Assembly: GCA_930367205.1 (NCBI GenBank)
Contig: OV884011.1
Location: forward strand, 169,891,226-169,955,225
Length of the DNA stretch: 64,000 nt
Source of the DNA: Acanthosoma haemorrhoidale
Lineage: Eukaryota > Arthropoda > Insecta > Hemiptera > Acanthosomatidae
Reading direction: 5' to 3'
Shown here: positions 20,629 through 32,802 of the stretch, piece by piece
How the letters are laid out: each line of letters opens with the position of its first letter
Position numbering within the stretch: the stretch's first letter is position 1
The notes under the pieces: model-generated
What the model saw: only the letters and a program-made list of their open reading frames with translations
Database searches by the model: none
What the model was told of the DNA's origin: nothing
Made by a program: the position numbers and the translations under genes

Positions 20629-20815
20629 TGACAACTACCTGGTGCGTGTGCGAGCTCAGGTGATGATACGTGATGACAGCACGGGTGGATGGGTCCCCAT
20701 GGGTGGTGGAGGCCTATCAAACGTGTCTGTCCGCAAGCGTGTCATCACCTCAGAACAGTCAGAAGAAACAAAACACGAGTACCTTATTTATGGGAAACGA
20801 ATCTCAGACCAAACG
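20629..20815 (+). CDS. Spred: Spred exon A (EVH1 domain, N-terminal half)
   Basis: Spred proteins inhibit Ras/Raf/MAPK signalling at the membrane; their EVH1 domain binds neurofibromin. This 187-bp exon follows TTTTTTTCTAG and ends at ACG|gtaaat, phase 0. It encodes 62 residues including YLVRVRAQVMIRDDSTGGW and VPMGGGGLSNVSVRKRV, which match the start of the vertebrate SPRED EVH1 domain (RVRAVVMTRDDSSGGW...LPLGG.GLS). It ends in YGKRISDQT. The first base completes a codon begun in an unseen upstream exon that should carry the start codon. Confidence 0.93.
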
Positions 20816-20869
20816 GTAAATTTTTCAATATATTTACATTAATTTCTATATTATATAGACATGAATGAA

Positions 20870-21340
20870 CTCTCAAACAAATTCAAATCTGCTCTTTCCA
20901 TGCATATGCTGACAACACAAATATATATTTCCTTTCATCCCTCTGATCTCCAATCTACTTCCCTCTAAGTTAAGGAGGATCTAGACCAAATAAATTCATA
21001 GGCCACAGATAATTTGTTTAACGTAAGTCCAGAAAAGTTTAAATACTTCACCATTGGCTGTAAACATCTCCTTCCCTCTCTGTCTGACCCACCATCATAA
21101 CATACTGAATCCTGGCCCATACAGCAGTACTTATCATCATCCGCCTTAGACCTTGGTGTGATCCTGGACCAATTATCCTAGAAAAAACATGTATTCAAAA
21201 AATCCTGAAGCTCCAAATCTATTTTAAAACAGTCCAACCCCACCAACTATCACCTTCAACAACAAATCTTCCTGCAACAAACTTCTTGTTTCCACCCTCA
21301 TCTTTCTGCATTTTGACTGCAGATGATGCGTTTAGCCTTA
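20870..21340 (+). pseudogene. CR1-like LINE reverse transcriptase relic, 5' piece
   Basis: Within Spred intron A-B. Broken plus-strand frames read HAYADNTNIYF at about 20896-20930 (a decayed YADD motif), then sequence like the region after motif C of CR1-like LINEs, including a SALDLGVILDQ-type block (about 21145-21180). There are many stops and frameshifts. A 3' piece of probably the same element lies at 22950-23330; about 1.6 kb of unrelated DNA separates them. Confidence 0.65.
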
Positions 21341-22949
21341 TTTTTATTTCTCAAAGGAAGTTGGTCTTATATAATCTAGTATTGCTATGTTAATATTAGT
21401 AAAACCCTGTCTTAGTGGTTATTTATACAATAACTATACAATTTTAATCAATAATTTGTGCCTAAAAAATATTATAGCAAGGTATTACTTATATAAGTAA
21501 GTAAAATATGAAATAAAGAATGAAAAACAGAAAAAAATAAAATAGACCTTTTAGAAACCTAAAAAGAAAGCAATTAACAACTTCAAAGAAATAAAAAAAA
21601 AAACATTCAATATTATCGTTCATCTAAATTCTCATGAATAGAATTTTAATCAATAACATATACCCTAAATATGTGGTTATAAACAAATTTAAATACCAAT
21701 AATAATTATTTTATTAATTGTTCATCAATCAAATTCTAAGATTAAAAAACCAAAACAAGAGATGTCAAAAGGTTATAGTTAATGAAAAAGAAGAGATTAT
21801 TTTAGGAGTGATTTATAATAAGAAATCTAATATTTTTATTCATGGGTTAGTGATGCCCCTCTAATAGTTTCTGAGTATTGCCAGTTCCTTATTGATGTAC
21901 TTTTCTTTTTTGTATACTTGGGTTTTCTTATAGTTTCTCATTTTTGTTTGGTAATATACTGTACAGAACCATCGAATCAGATTTAGAGATGTCAACCCTG
22001 TTGGTTTTTTCTTAAATTATCAATCGAGTTAGAGGTGTCTTTAAAAACTGAACTATTTTTAATTATTACTCTTTTGGCTTCTTCTAAAGTATATATTTTA
22101 TTTTGAGCAATTTTTGCTGTGGTATAAGTATCACTATTATTAGTGATTATTAATAATTAACAGCTGAAGAAATAATATACTCACAGAATCGGGGCTCGAA
22201 TCTAAGACCCTATTAACCTTCATTCAGGAAGATTCAAATTGGGAAGATCATCCACTCGTGCTGGCTGGTAGTTGGTAGAGCCCTTAAGTTGGAACTATTT
22301 CATACCATCATTTTTTCTTTGACTATTGGTGTCCAAGTATGTTTAGTTTTTAAAGGTTGTCATTTCAACTGTTCACAAGTGTAGTTGTCAATTGTTGATT
22401 CTCATCATGTTGGTTATTCATTGATTCAATTATCTTTTTTAATTTTATTGATTCCTTCAGTAATGATTAAACTTCAAAAGTTACTCTTCTCCATCCGTCT
22501 GTTATTCTTCCAATGTCCTATCCAACAATTTTTTCTTATCTATACACCAAGCTTCCAAATTCTAAACGAGGGTATTTTATTGTGTCCTGATATTCAACAG
22601 ATAAAAATGATAGTGTTTATTGAAGTGATATAAAGGCCTACTAATAAAGAGAGACATGTTTTTGTAACCAGAGAATACCTTAGTATCAGCTCAGCTGGTG
22701 GCAGATAATTCTATTGTGACATGTTTCAAGATATCTGCTAAGCAGCTTACAGTAATAGACAAGATCTATTCACTTCAATTATCTTACCTTACAATGGGAC
22801 TTCTACTATTTGGGCTTTATGGTTTATCTTTTACATAATTATGCACTTATGATACTATCGCTTCATTTTTTAACACTAAACTTTCCAGGTTTACTACATA
22901 GAACTAAATAGGTTACAATCACTACAATGACTGCCATCCAACTCTAATT
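21341..22949. other. Spred intronic DNA
   Basis: AT-rich intron sequence with no coding exon recognised. A tRNA-like antisense motif (about 22185-22210) is listed separately. The open frame 22385-22633 has no recognisable motif. Confidence 0.45.
22140..22290 (-). repeat. tRNA-like repeat fragment
   Basis: GGGGCTCGAATCTAAGACC (22191 on) resembles an antisense tRNA B-box and 3' half, next to an ATTATTAATAATTA block. Similar units occur at 25.2, 27.45, 28.4, 37.0, 39.1, 43.0 and 53.2 kb. It could be a tRNA-derived SINE. Confidence 0.4.
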
Positions 22950-23330
22950 AAGCATCTTGAAGAAAGACTAATGGATTTGATCCATTTTTGGGACCCCGAG
23001 AGACTCGCACTTTTGGCATCACTATTCAGAATACAAGAGTCCCTTCTCTCAAAAGACAATACTTCTTGAGCATACAAAGCTCCAATAATTTATATAATCT
23101 CCTTAATTTTAAATCTTCAATCCACTCCTGCAACACAAGCTCCCCTCTATGAAATCTCTATTTCCATGGCAACAGATCTCGTTCTTTTCTTGTTTATGCT
23201 GCAAAGCTTTGGAACTCTATACCACCTCCCTGAAGTCCCCATTCTACTACCATTCCACTTTTCAAATCCCTATGTTTTTCAATTTCTTGTTGCTTGATTC
23301 TCACTAGTCTGAATGGTATCTCACTATTAC
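22950..23330 (+). pseudogene. CR1-like LINE relic, 3' ORF piece
   Basis: Broken plus-strand frames give the typical C-terminal block of CR1/L2-like LINE ORF2, e.g. VYAAKLWNSIPP (about 23197-23232), and a following STTIPLFKSLCF block. It lies just upstream of Spred exon B in the same orientation as the gene. Confidence 0.6.
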
Positions 23331-23557
23331 AATCTGTTAACCTATACAATTTCATGTCATAACTTATTAACTATTGGGAGTTATTGTTTTTATTTCAATT
23401 TATTGTATTTCTACATATTTTCATGAATTTCTCCTGTATATAAAATTTCATTCTATTATGTACATGTTGGACAAAGTCACATATTTCCTAGAATTTTGTC
23501 ATTTCCTATTCTTCAATGAATGTAGCTAATTATTAATATCATGTTTTGTTTTTTTAG

Positions 23558-23726
23558 ATTATTCTTAGCTGCATAATAAAAAAAGATTTCGAGTATAACA
23601 AAGTTATGCCAACTTTTCATCACTGGAAAACAGGGGATAAAAAATTTGGCTTAACTTTTCAAACGGCCGCAGATGCAAGGGCCTTTGACAAAGGTGTGAG
23701 AACAGCTGTTGAAGAACTATTGGACG
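23558..23726 (+). CDS. Spred: Spred exon B (EVH1 domain, C-terminal half)
   Basis: The acceptor is TTTTTTTAG|ATT and the donor GACG|gtaaga. The 169-bp exon joins in phase to exon A and encodes the rest of the EVH1 domain. [20 protein letters not shown] and [20 protein letters not shown] match the signature THHHW/FHHWK and FGLTFQ..ADARAFD blocks of the SPRED EVH1 domain nearly residue for residue. The exon ends after the first base of a Gly codon at the end of the EVH1 domain. Confidence 0.95.
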
Positions 23727-25119
23727 GTAAGATCGCTAATGAATTATATTTGTTGTAATTATTTATTAACTACAATTTGATTAAATCAATCATGAAATAA
23801 ATTGTGATTTTTAAATATATATACAAAAAAAATAAAAATATGTAGGAAATAAAGGAACAATATAACAGTGCACCACTTTTGTTAACTTAATTCACAAGTA
23901 AATCAAATGAGTTGTATTTGTTTAATAAAAAAATTTAATATTAATGTGGAGGGGAGGGATATTACTTTTTTTTATAATACATTTTGAACCTATTAAATTT
24001 TCATCTTGTTTAACATTTAGTTTATTGACATTTTATTGTATTAGGATCTCTATTATAGACTCCCATCAATTTGAGGCATGGGCAAAACCATACATTTTCT
24101 TTTGAAAAACAACATAATTATAACTATTGAACTATGAGACATATATTTACAATATTCAATATTATATATCATTACATTTTTTTTTTTGGAGCATCATTTA
24201 CACGTATACTTGCTTTTGTTTAGACAATCTTTGCAAATAATCTTGACTGTACAGACTATCAATAATTGAAACTTCTAAAAATTCCACACTACAATTGACA
24301 TTCACAGTTTTTTCTTCTGATGCTGCATCAGGGTTTGCCAACATAAGTACATAGGATGTTAACAGTGATTCCGTGTGTTTTGGTTGAAGTATTGCCACAA
24401 TGCAGTTAAGTTCAATTCCTTGAAAAATGAACTGTATTGTCATGTTTATATTTGTTATTGCACTAATGCTTTCATAAGTGAAGCCAATTTACTAGCATTA
24501 TTGCTTACTTTATCAAATGTCTGTAGAGATAGGTATACCATACAGAGAATTACAAACTTAAAAATTTTGGATTCAAATTTATTTTAATATATATTTGTTT
24601 AATTAAATAGTGCTGGCTGTGGAAGGGTATGATTAAATAATAAATCTTCTGTCTCTCCACAATATAGTATTTATTAACCAATACCGTTTTTGACAGATCT
24701 AAGCCGTCATCTTCAGTTGTTGAAAAGTCGCATGTTAAACAAAATAAAATCAATCTTTAAAAGAAATAGAAATTATTTTAAATGTTATTAGTTATATCAC
24801 TCTGTAAATTGGGTGAGTAGCCTTGAGATTAGTGTACTGTTTTGAATTTTAATTATTTATTGCTTGTGGGTCGAATTTAAAAAAAAAATTAATTTTAGTA
24901 AAATGGATGGACCATTTAGGACCTAGTGCAAGCAAGCAGTGTTAATATTATAATGTTTTATTTATTTTTACTTTTAATGATTGCTTTTGTTTGTCTCCAT
25001 ATGCACAGTGAAGGTTTTTATCATGTTACTTTTTATAGTAGCAACTGAAGATGACAGCTTAAAGCTGTCATAAACGTTGTTGAAGAGTAAATACTATATT
25101 TTGGAAAGATGGAAGATTT

Positions 25120-25270
25120 ATTTTTAAATTTATTATCAGTAATTATTATCCAAAGATAAAATCTACAATCTACTGGCAGTATCGAGGCTCGAACCTGGGA
25201 CCTATCCAATATCTAGTTAGGTGCTTTACCAATGAAGGGTTCGAGTCTCGATCCTACCTGTTTAATTTTT
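25120..25270 (-). repeat. tRNA-like repeat with two opposed B-box-like motifs
   Basis: ATCGAGGCTCGAACCT (25181-25196) and AGGGTTCGAGTCTCGAT (25236-25252) form an inverted repeat with one or two mismatches around a 39-base loop. Each arm contains a tRNA B-box-like GGTTCGAGCC core, in opposite directions. Confidence 0.5.
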
Positions 25271-25383
25271 CTTATCATTAATAGTGGGATCTATAGCACA
25301 TCAATTGACTATATAAAATTAAGGAATAATTTTATTATTTGTCTATTTTAGAAATGTAATTTATAACTGATCTCACTCCACAG

Positions 25384-25457
25384 GTTTGGCTGCTCAATAT
25401 CATAAATTATTGCAACAAAAACATATTGAAGATGTAGGAGACGATGATGTCTTTATG
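25384..25457 (+). CDS. Spred: Spred exon C (post-EVH1 linker)
   Basis: A 74-bp exon between CCACAG and ATG|gtaact. It completes the Gly codon of exon B and encodes LAAQYHKLLQQKHIEDVGDD followed by DVFM. The position and charged, helical character fit the short linker after the EVH1 domain; phases on both sides fit exons B and D. Recognition rests on splice phase and order more than on sequence identity. Confidence 0.82.
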
Positions 25458-25729
25458 GTAACTAATTTACTATTTTATTTTATAAATAAAAAAAAAAAGA
25501 AGCATTTACCTCTTTAAATAATATGATAATGCTAGCTGAAATGGCAAGGCCTTAATTCCAAACAGATAATGGGGATTGGATTAAACGGATAAATGGGTTT
25601 CGGGTTTCGTCTGGAGTATATTTGTTTGTATTCCAAAAATAGGCATAGTTTCCTTGACAAGTTGATTTAGTTATGAGACAAGTTTGACCAGTCACTGGTG
25701 ATACTAAACAAACTTTTTTTCTAATACTG

Positions 25730-25764
<35 letters not shown>

Positions 25765-27399
25765 CATTCTTCTGGATTTTACCTGCAACCTTGGGGCATT
25801 GTAAATATATGAAAGCTAATTTAAATGTATAGAGTTGATCAATATCCCTGCAGCTGTGTGATTTTCACTAAACCCAACATTTGGCAAGAATACAATTTAT
25901 TATGAGTGTACTGTGAAGTTCCATACAAGAAATACTGTGGGAGTCACAACTTCAGTATTTTACCTTTCTCCCCATCTCCAGGGGGATGGGACCAGGATTA
26001 CATCCTCAATTCCTATTTATTGTCATATTCATTCCAATTTCGTCACAAGTATTGTTTAGTACATTACAAAAACTTCCGCAAATCAAGACCTCAAAATTAT
26101 ACATGGAAGGCTATTAAGTTAATGATATTTGAATTCACTAAACTCAACAACAAAATAACATAGGACTAAATTTTAACTGATTGTTAATACTATAATGATT
26201 TAGACATGACTAATGGTTAGTCATAGCCAAATTAGTATCGAATGAGTTTGCAACTGGTGATTAATTAAATTTTATCCAGTGCTAACAGCAGTTATAGCTG
26301 TATAATATTGTTTATCTTGCTTAATATTTCATATAATTTTTTGCAGGTAAGATACATAAATTTTTCTTAGTCTAATATGGAAAGGAAATGTTTTTTTTTA
26401 TCATTTCCCTTGGGAGTTAGAAATTATTTTGTTTTAAGTTATTTTGGTTCAAATGTTAGTTTATTTTGAATTCTTTAAAGCTCAGACAGATATGTATCGA
26501 TTTTTCTTCCTTATGCAGTAATTTGCAAACTCAAAGATCATCCAAATTCTGCCAATGAGACACCAGTTCAATACTGGTCCACAGCTCTATCTACACTCGC
26601 CTGGTAAACAACAAAAATTTATAGCCTGAAGAAAAGTAAGCAAAGTCTCAAACAATGTGGATCTGCCATTTAAAGGATACCCTAAAGTAAAGTATGAGCA
26701 TAATTTAAATTCTTCAGTTTATTTAGAAGGGCTCTGAATTTGAGTAGACAAATATCCAAACACAAATATGAATTCAATGTTGATATTCTTCGACCAGTTC
26801 CAGGAACTATTGGCCTGACAGAAGCAGAATTCTTTCTCCTTTGCTGCAGATGGTCTTAAGAGTCCTTCAAATGTAATCCTTGTCGCAGGCTGTCACCAAT
26901 TACTTATACGATTATATCATTACTTAATACTTATTAAAAAATTCTTAAGAAAAGAAATTTAATTTAATACGGTGAAGTGCATATCCTGATTACCTAGGAT
27001 TGGGGAGAAACAAAGTTTTGACATTGTAACTAATGACAAAAAAAGGCTTGTCTGCCTTAGTTGTCAATCTGCCTGTCGCGTCACATAAATAAATGTATAA
27101 AGGGTGCAGATGAAAAACAAACAAATTTAAGAAACACTCCTTTTTCTAAGAATAAATGTAATGAAAATTTAATTTTTTATCTTTAGTACTCATCAGGAAT
27201 GATAGTTTCAAGTCTTTAGAACTTTACTTATTTTATTTGTGTAAGTTTTGTTTGTTATAAACTAATTCCATTTATAAAATTTACAAATTATGTTTAATAG
27301 TGCACATGTGAAATTTTAGTCTTAATTTTTGTTTATAATTAGTTAGCAAAAGGAATTCAATCTTCCACTGTAATAAATTATCATTGACTACTTTAAAGA

Positions 27400-27545
27400 T
27401 GTTTATAATTATGAATAACAATTATGTGAGAGAGAAAACAGTGTTACAGGCAGGAATCGAACCCGGAATGTCTCTGTTTCCGTCCATTTGCTCTGGCAGC
27501 TGAGCTGTCCAATCGGTCATCTCAAGGCAGTAGCTCTATGTTTCT
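27400..27545 (-). repeat. tRNA-like repeat fragment
   Basis: CAGGAATCGAACCCGGAATG (27451-27470), then TGCTCTGGCAGCTGAGCT further on, resembles the antisense of a tRNA T-arm and D-arm (A-box AGCTCAG...). The spacing and the lack of a clean cloverleaf argue for a tRNA-derived SINE or pseudogene, not a functional tRNA. Confidence 0.5.
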
Positions 27546-28339
27546 ATTCAGTGGGTTTTAGTGTCTTCTGGGATCTAAATTAGTTTGTCAAAGAGTTACT
27601 ATCCAAAAGTTAAGAGAGACCGCGGTTGTTCCTGGCTGTAATTTGTCTTCAGGTCAATATAATAGTGGGGCTATAAACCACAATAAACTTAATCTTTAGT
27701 TTATCTCCGTAGATTTCGATAATCAATTTTAATTTCTATTTACCTCAACTTTTTTTTCAAATGGTCTTAGATCAACTGTGTTAGATTAATAAACATAAGC
27801 AACTCAATATAACTATTCAGCGACCTCGCTTTTATGTAATTTTTAATGGAATAAAGTATTTTATTAAATTTTTTAGCAGTCATTGAATTTCATTGGTTTG
27901 TCACCACAGTCTGCTCGCTATTTAAATACTGATCTAGCTTTATTTTTTTCTTTAACAAATAATTATTTATTGATTACTCATTTACTTTTATGTGAAGCAC
28001 TTTCCTAGTTTAAATTTGAGTATAAAACTCATACGCTTGATAATGAAAAAACTATCATTATTTGGCAGTTTAACGCATTAAAATAATAAAGTAAATATAC
28101 ACTTATGACTCTCTGAAACTGTAGATGAACTTCAAATACATGTTAAAATACTAATCTGCGATGTCATATTAGAACTTCAAATACCTCTTAAAATACTAAT
28201 CTATGATGTCATATTAGAACTTCAATTACTTAACAGTTCATTACTATTAGACCTTAACTGCTCACTGCTGCTTGGAACTCGGAAAAATCCACAAAGTATG
28301 ACTAATAAACAACATACAGTCTTGATATTATAATGAAAA

Positions 28340-28445
28340 ATTTACAGATGTTTCTGTACAGAGCCTGGGCTCCAACCTGGCACCTCCATGATCTCAGGTC
28401 TGCAAATACATCATGACTTTTTAGCTTTGGTTAATAATCATTAAA
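28340..28445 (-). repeat. tRNA-like repeat fragment
   Basis: CCTGGGCTCCAACCTGGCACC (from 28364) resembles a diverged antisense B-box region of the same dispersed family. Confidence 0.35.
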
Positions 28446-29502
28446 AATAGTGGCATCAATGTGATAACTAGAAATTCATATTTAATAAATTAAAATTCAT
28501 ATTACTGATTAACAAATTAAATTTTATTAAAAATAAATGAGTATTAAAAATTGGGGGACATCTAGGTTTCTTGAATAAAGTGTTATAATTTCTAATTATT
28601 GCCATGAACATGTTAATTGTAATAGGAAAGAAAGTTATTAGAAGTATTTCCAAATAAAAACAATAATTATTGTTTTAGGTCAGAGGTTAGGAACAAAGGC
28701 AAGCCTTATCCAAATTCTATGCAAATAATCAGAATCGCTGAATACCCTAAAGGTGAAAAGCCAAAAACGAGAGGTGTTTTTAAAAAATATATATATATAT
28801 ATTTAAATTTGTTCAGGGTTTTTTTTTTTTTTTTAGTGGTCATTTTATGTAACATACAGTTTGAAAGAAACTGAAAAATCTTAGTTAATTTCCTTCTGTA
28901 AGAAAGCTTAAGAAATAACTGGACCCCTTAAAAAATTATTCAGATGTATCTGACATATATGATTAATTTCTCCAAAATCATAATCCATGGTTTTTATGCC
29001 AAATGACACCGATGCAACAGCATAAATTAAGCAATGTTGTATGAGTTGTACTAGATTAAAATTTGTAGGATTTAATAAACCCGATAAAATGGTACACAAT
29101 AAATAAATAAAAACCTTTTACTCCAAATAAAAAATGCCTACTAATAAACTGAAATGTTATGACAACTCAAAGGACTTACTACTAAAGCATAACTGAACAT
29201 GCTAATATATATGTTCAATATGACTGCTGGGTAGATTTGACTGAACTATTTATTTTAATTAACAAAGTAAAAAAAATTTAATTGGACTGCGCAATGCAAG
29301 TTCACCACCAAAAATTCCTATAAAATGTTCTTTTATATTTGAGGTAGTCAGTATTTCCGTCCTTGTTCTCATGAAGCGATAGATATTAATTAATAAAATT
29401 ATATACTCATGAAGCTAAATGAATGTCTCACTGTTTGTTGTTTATATTCAATATGAAGCTTATGATCCCTTTTAGTTTGCGTCTGAGTTTCATTTAGACA
29501 CG

Positions 29503-30449
29503 ATGGAGAGAAGCCTAGAAGAAAATCTACATGCCATTATCCATTGTCTTTACATGGTGGGTAAGTCTAACTCATTATGATTTTGATTTAGACAACAACT
29601 GTTTGTGTGGTGCTCAATTAATTGCTTTATTGCAACCAAGTCTGTAAAGCAGAGAACCCGGTCAGCTCGACCCCCTATGGTAAGAACAACAATTAATGTT
29701 AAGAAAGATGTGTATTTCGCCAAGGTCAATGTCCCTCAATAAGAAATTATCTCAATGAGTGCCTATCGGAGAATGACAAGACAAAGGCTCACTGCTTCAC
29801 TTGAAAGATTAGAGAAAATAGAGCAAAAACATTGCTAAGCAAGTACACTAATGGTCATCATCGTAAGATATTGCTTTCGGACGAGAAAACTTTTAATGTT
29901 GAAGAAAAATTTAATCATCAAAGTAACAAAGTGTATGCACACAACTCCCAGGAAGCCCAAGAAAATATTGTAAATGTGGAATGCGGGCACCATCCGAGCG
30001 AGTGATGATTCAGTGGGGTACACTTTGATGGTACCCCAAATCTTCAATTTTGCAAACATGGCATCAAAACTCTAGCCAGAAAGATATTCTGGAGCACATA
30101 TTAAAGGCCCTGAACAGCACTCTCTCACCTAGAAAACACTGGGTTTTCCAGCAAGATTCAGCCCCAGGGTTTTCAAGGCTCAATCAACTCAGTGGTTGTA
30201 TGAGTACGTCCATGAGTTCATTTAAATCTCAGGAAGTCCAGATTTGAACTGTCTGGATTTCCTACTTTGGGCACATCTGGAGTTAATAGCTTACCACAGG
30301 AGCCACACTAGTTTGGAGAGCCTGAGAAATGTCCTGGTGAAAGTAGTTGACAATTTTCCACAAGAACCACTGCATTCTACAATAGGCTACTGACTCCGCA
30401 GGCTATAAGCCTGTACAATGTACAGGCCAGAGGTGGCCATTTTGAATAA
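29503..30449 (+). pseudogene. Mariner-like (Tc1/mariner) transposase relic
   Basis: Plus-strand pseudogene of a DDE transposase that would cut and paste its element. It starts at ATG 29503 (MERSLEENL) and can be followed, with stops, frameshifts and deletions, through TRSARPPMVRTTINVKKD (29655-29710), a decayed TRKLLMLKK block around the first Asp, SDDSVGYTLMV, HWVFQQDSAP with the second catalytic Asp (30140-30169), SGSPDLNCLDFLLWAHLE with the third acidic residue (about 30228-30281) and a C-terminal GGHFE followed by a stop at 30447. The order and spacing fit a mariner-type transposase with a final Asp. Terminal inverted repeats were not identified. The minus-strand frame 29835-30059 is an antisense shadow. 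Confidence 0.85.
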
Positions 30450-32040
30450 TTTAATTTTCATTTATATGTAAGACATGTGACATAAATAAATTTCACTGTC
30501 AAAATTAAATCTGTGTTTGATTTTTCCAACTTTTTCAGAACTTATGGCAGGACTAGGTAGATAAATATCAATAAATATAATAATTTAAATTTTGGGATAT
30601 GCAAACAAGAAGAGAGTAGAACATTGTTCCTCAATGCTTGTGAAATGTGGTAGACATCGAGTAAATGTAAAAGGCTAAAGTTTGTAAACAGATAACACAT
30701 TTGTGAAATGGACAATTAGCTGGAGGATCCAAGAATTTTACTTGATGATACGTGATAGTTATTTGTTCACTTACTGCTGTTCTTCATAAATATATAAAAA
30801 ATTATATGGTCTCACCACAGTAATAATAACTAATTATGTTGCCTTTTAATATTATTGTTGTTTTATTTTTCCTATTTATCTACGCTATTGTCATTACGAG
30901 CTTAGTTTAGTTAATAAACCATTGTTTCAAAAACTTTGATGTCTTATTGTATACTTAGCCCTTCATTCATTCACCATTTGTCTTTCAGCAAATGTAGTTA
31001 TTGTTGCATATCTTTCTCATCAACTACCTAATATATACTATATTATAATGCAATTATTATTATAATAGTATAGTACTGAGCTCTGGAGGGAACAATTAAC
31101 ACAAAAATAAATTCATGAATATTGGAGTTTTGGGAGCCCCCAATGCAATATAGATAATGTATTTAATATGTGGTAAGCAAAAGTCTTACTTCCATCTTAC
31201 ACAAGTACCTGATGCAAAAGCATAGGTCATAGGTGCACACTAACTCAAAATGTTGTCTATTAATATATTTGATGAAAAAGTAGCATCTTTATTTCATCAA
31301 CCAAAGGAGATATCCAAACAAATAATCGACTTATAAAAATATGTATTTTTCTGAAGGTAGTTAACAGTTCTATTTTGCTAAAGGTCGCACAAGTCTGACA
31401 TTGTGTATGAATTGTTTTGAAGACAGTATGGGCTAAGAGTCATGGTCGATTACTTTTGTGAGATTACAAGCTGTATACTAGTGCTGAATTGGTTGGTTTT
31501 AATATCTCTTTCACGAAAGTCCATGTGTTACTTGGTTTTATGGTTAAGAAGGAATTGACCCCTCAGAGCTGATATGATCGGTTATAATTTTCTGTTCTCA
31601 TTTTCCCTGCATAGCTTAGCCACAGGTTTTTAGTGGATATGATGTCGCAAAGAGAAAGATAATCCTCTATAGTGTAGATTAAAGACATATTGTAATATGA
31701 CTTTTCAGTTATAGTCAGCAGACCAAAAGCATTACTATCTTGATTGGATGGAACCAATCAACCGAGAAGACAAAAACACCCGCCCTTCCAAAAAAAAAAA
31801 CTGAATATGTGACAAATATGGATTATAATGTATGGAAACATTTTTTGCGTATACAGGTCATCAATTGAAATTAATTTATGAATTATAGGGGACTTTTGAA
31901 GACCTGAACAGACATGTACAGGGGAGGAAAAATAAGTTTATTTTTTTTTACAACCCAACAAAACCCTCAAATTTGTATTTCTTATTTTACCCTTCTAAAA
32001 CTATCTTAAAAAGCTAATTTTCATTTTCCTTTTTTTCCAG
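30450..32040. other. Spred intron C-D, last part
   Basis: No coding sequence was recognised. The 3' flank of the mariner relic runs to about 30550. A pyrimidine-rich tract (TCATTTTCCTTTTTTTCCAG) immediately precedes exon D. The minus-strand frame 31563-31757 has no motif. Confidence 0.5.
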
Positions 32041-32802
32041 ACTTTAAACTTGCCAGTTGAAAGAGGCGATTCCCGGTCTTCTTCTGATTCATCTAATGGT
32101 AAAACTCCCCCTATTAGAAAAACACCTCCTCCTCAACCTATAGCTACTGGAAAAGCTCCCGCACAGTTGCCAACTGGAAAGTCTCTAACACCCCCTTTTT
32201 TAAAACCTAAAGCACTACCAACACCACCTTCACAAGTAAAACCTCTTCCCCAACCTCCAGGAAGTGAAGAGCAGCATGTTGGTGGTTATTCATACATACA
32301 GCTAACCACTGTCCACGAATATCTTTACCCATTGATGGAAGAAGGTGGTAAAGGAAACACTGGGCAACGAAGAGATTCTGGCGGAAGTTTAAAAAAAAGA
32401 AGTCCTAGTGCTCAAGCTCTTACAACCAGCAAAAGTGGTGGTTCTAGTGGTAGGAGAAAAGAGAGGTGTAGACATTGTCAAGAACCTTTCTGCACTGAGA
32501 ACAACATAAGGGGGAGCTGTGAATACGCTCCGGACTGTGTTAAAGCTAGTATAAATACCGTAGCCTGTATTTCATGTGCTCAATGCATGCTGTACCATTG
32601 TATGTCAGACCCCGAAGGTGATTTTGTGCAACATCCCTGTCAGTGTGGCCCTGTAGACGAAGGTTGTAGTAAACGGTGGATAGGCTTAGCACTCCTTTCT
32701 CTCATTGTACCCTGCCTTTGGTGCTATCCACCCTTGAGGGCTTGCCACTGGTGCTGCGTATCATGTGGCATCTGCGGGGGCAAGCATACACCTGCTAATT
32801 AA
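32041..32802 (+). CDS. Spred: Spred exon D (proline-rich linker and Sprouty domain)
   Basis: The terminal exon follows TTTTTTTCCAG and continues exon C in phase 0 (TLNLPVERGDSR...), giving 253 residues before TAA at 32800. The first ~90 residues are rich in Ser, Pro and Lys (TPPIRKTPPPQPIATGK), typical of a flexible linker. From about 32466 the cysteine-rich Sprouty (SPR) domain begins: CRHCQEPFC, CISCAQCMLYHCMSDPEGDF, CQCGPVDEGC, CLWCYPPLRACHWCC and the C-terminal CGICGGKHTPAN. The end matches SPRED1-type C-termini (CCGGKH near the end). The SPR domain anchors Spred at membranes. I do not recognise a separate KIT-binding domain in the linker. Total visible protein is 396 residues. Confidence 0.96.
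   Translation, partial: TLNLPVERGDSRSSSDSSNGKTPPIRKTPPPQPIATGKAPAQLPTGKSLTPPFLKPKALPTPPSQVKPLPQPPGSEEQHVGGYSYIQLTTVHEYLYPLMEEGGKGNTGQRRDSGGSLKKRSPSAQALTTSKSGGSSGRRKERCRHCQEPFCTENNIRGSCEYAPDCVKASINTVACISCAQCMLYHCMSDPEGDFVQHPCQCGPVDEGCSKRWIGLALLSLIVPCLWCYPPLRACHWCCVSCGICGGKHTPAN

Larger units (their letters stand above)
25458..29502. other. Spred intron C-D, first part
   Basis: No exon was recognised. It contains a 30-T run (25735-25764), two tRNA-like fragments (27.45 and 28.37 kb), a TA-repeat at about 28786-28804 and a poly-T run. Open frames at 25552-25788 (lysine run from the poly-T tract) and 25906-26163 have no motif. A duplicated phrase, AGAACTTCAAATAC...TGATGTCATATT, occurs at 28130-28215. 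Confidence 0.5.

Noticed and set aside
25552..25788. 78-codon minus-strand frame with a lysine run
   Set aside because: The lysine run comes from a 30-T homopolymer; no motif elsewhere in the frame.
27400..27545. Candidate functional tRNA gene on the minus strand
   Set aside because: B-box-like and A-box-like motifs are present, but I could not form a clean cloverleaf with an acceptor stem; better treated as a SINE or pseudo-tRNA.
29835..30059. 74-codon minus-strand frame
   Set aside because: Antisense to the mariner-like transposase relic, which is supported by ordered motifs on the plus strand.
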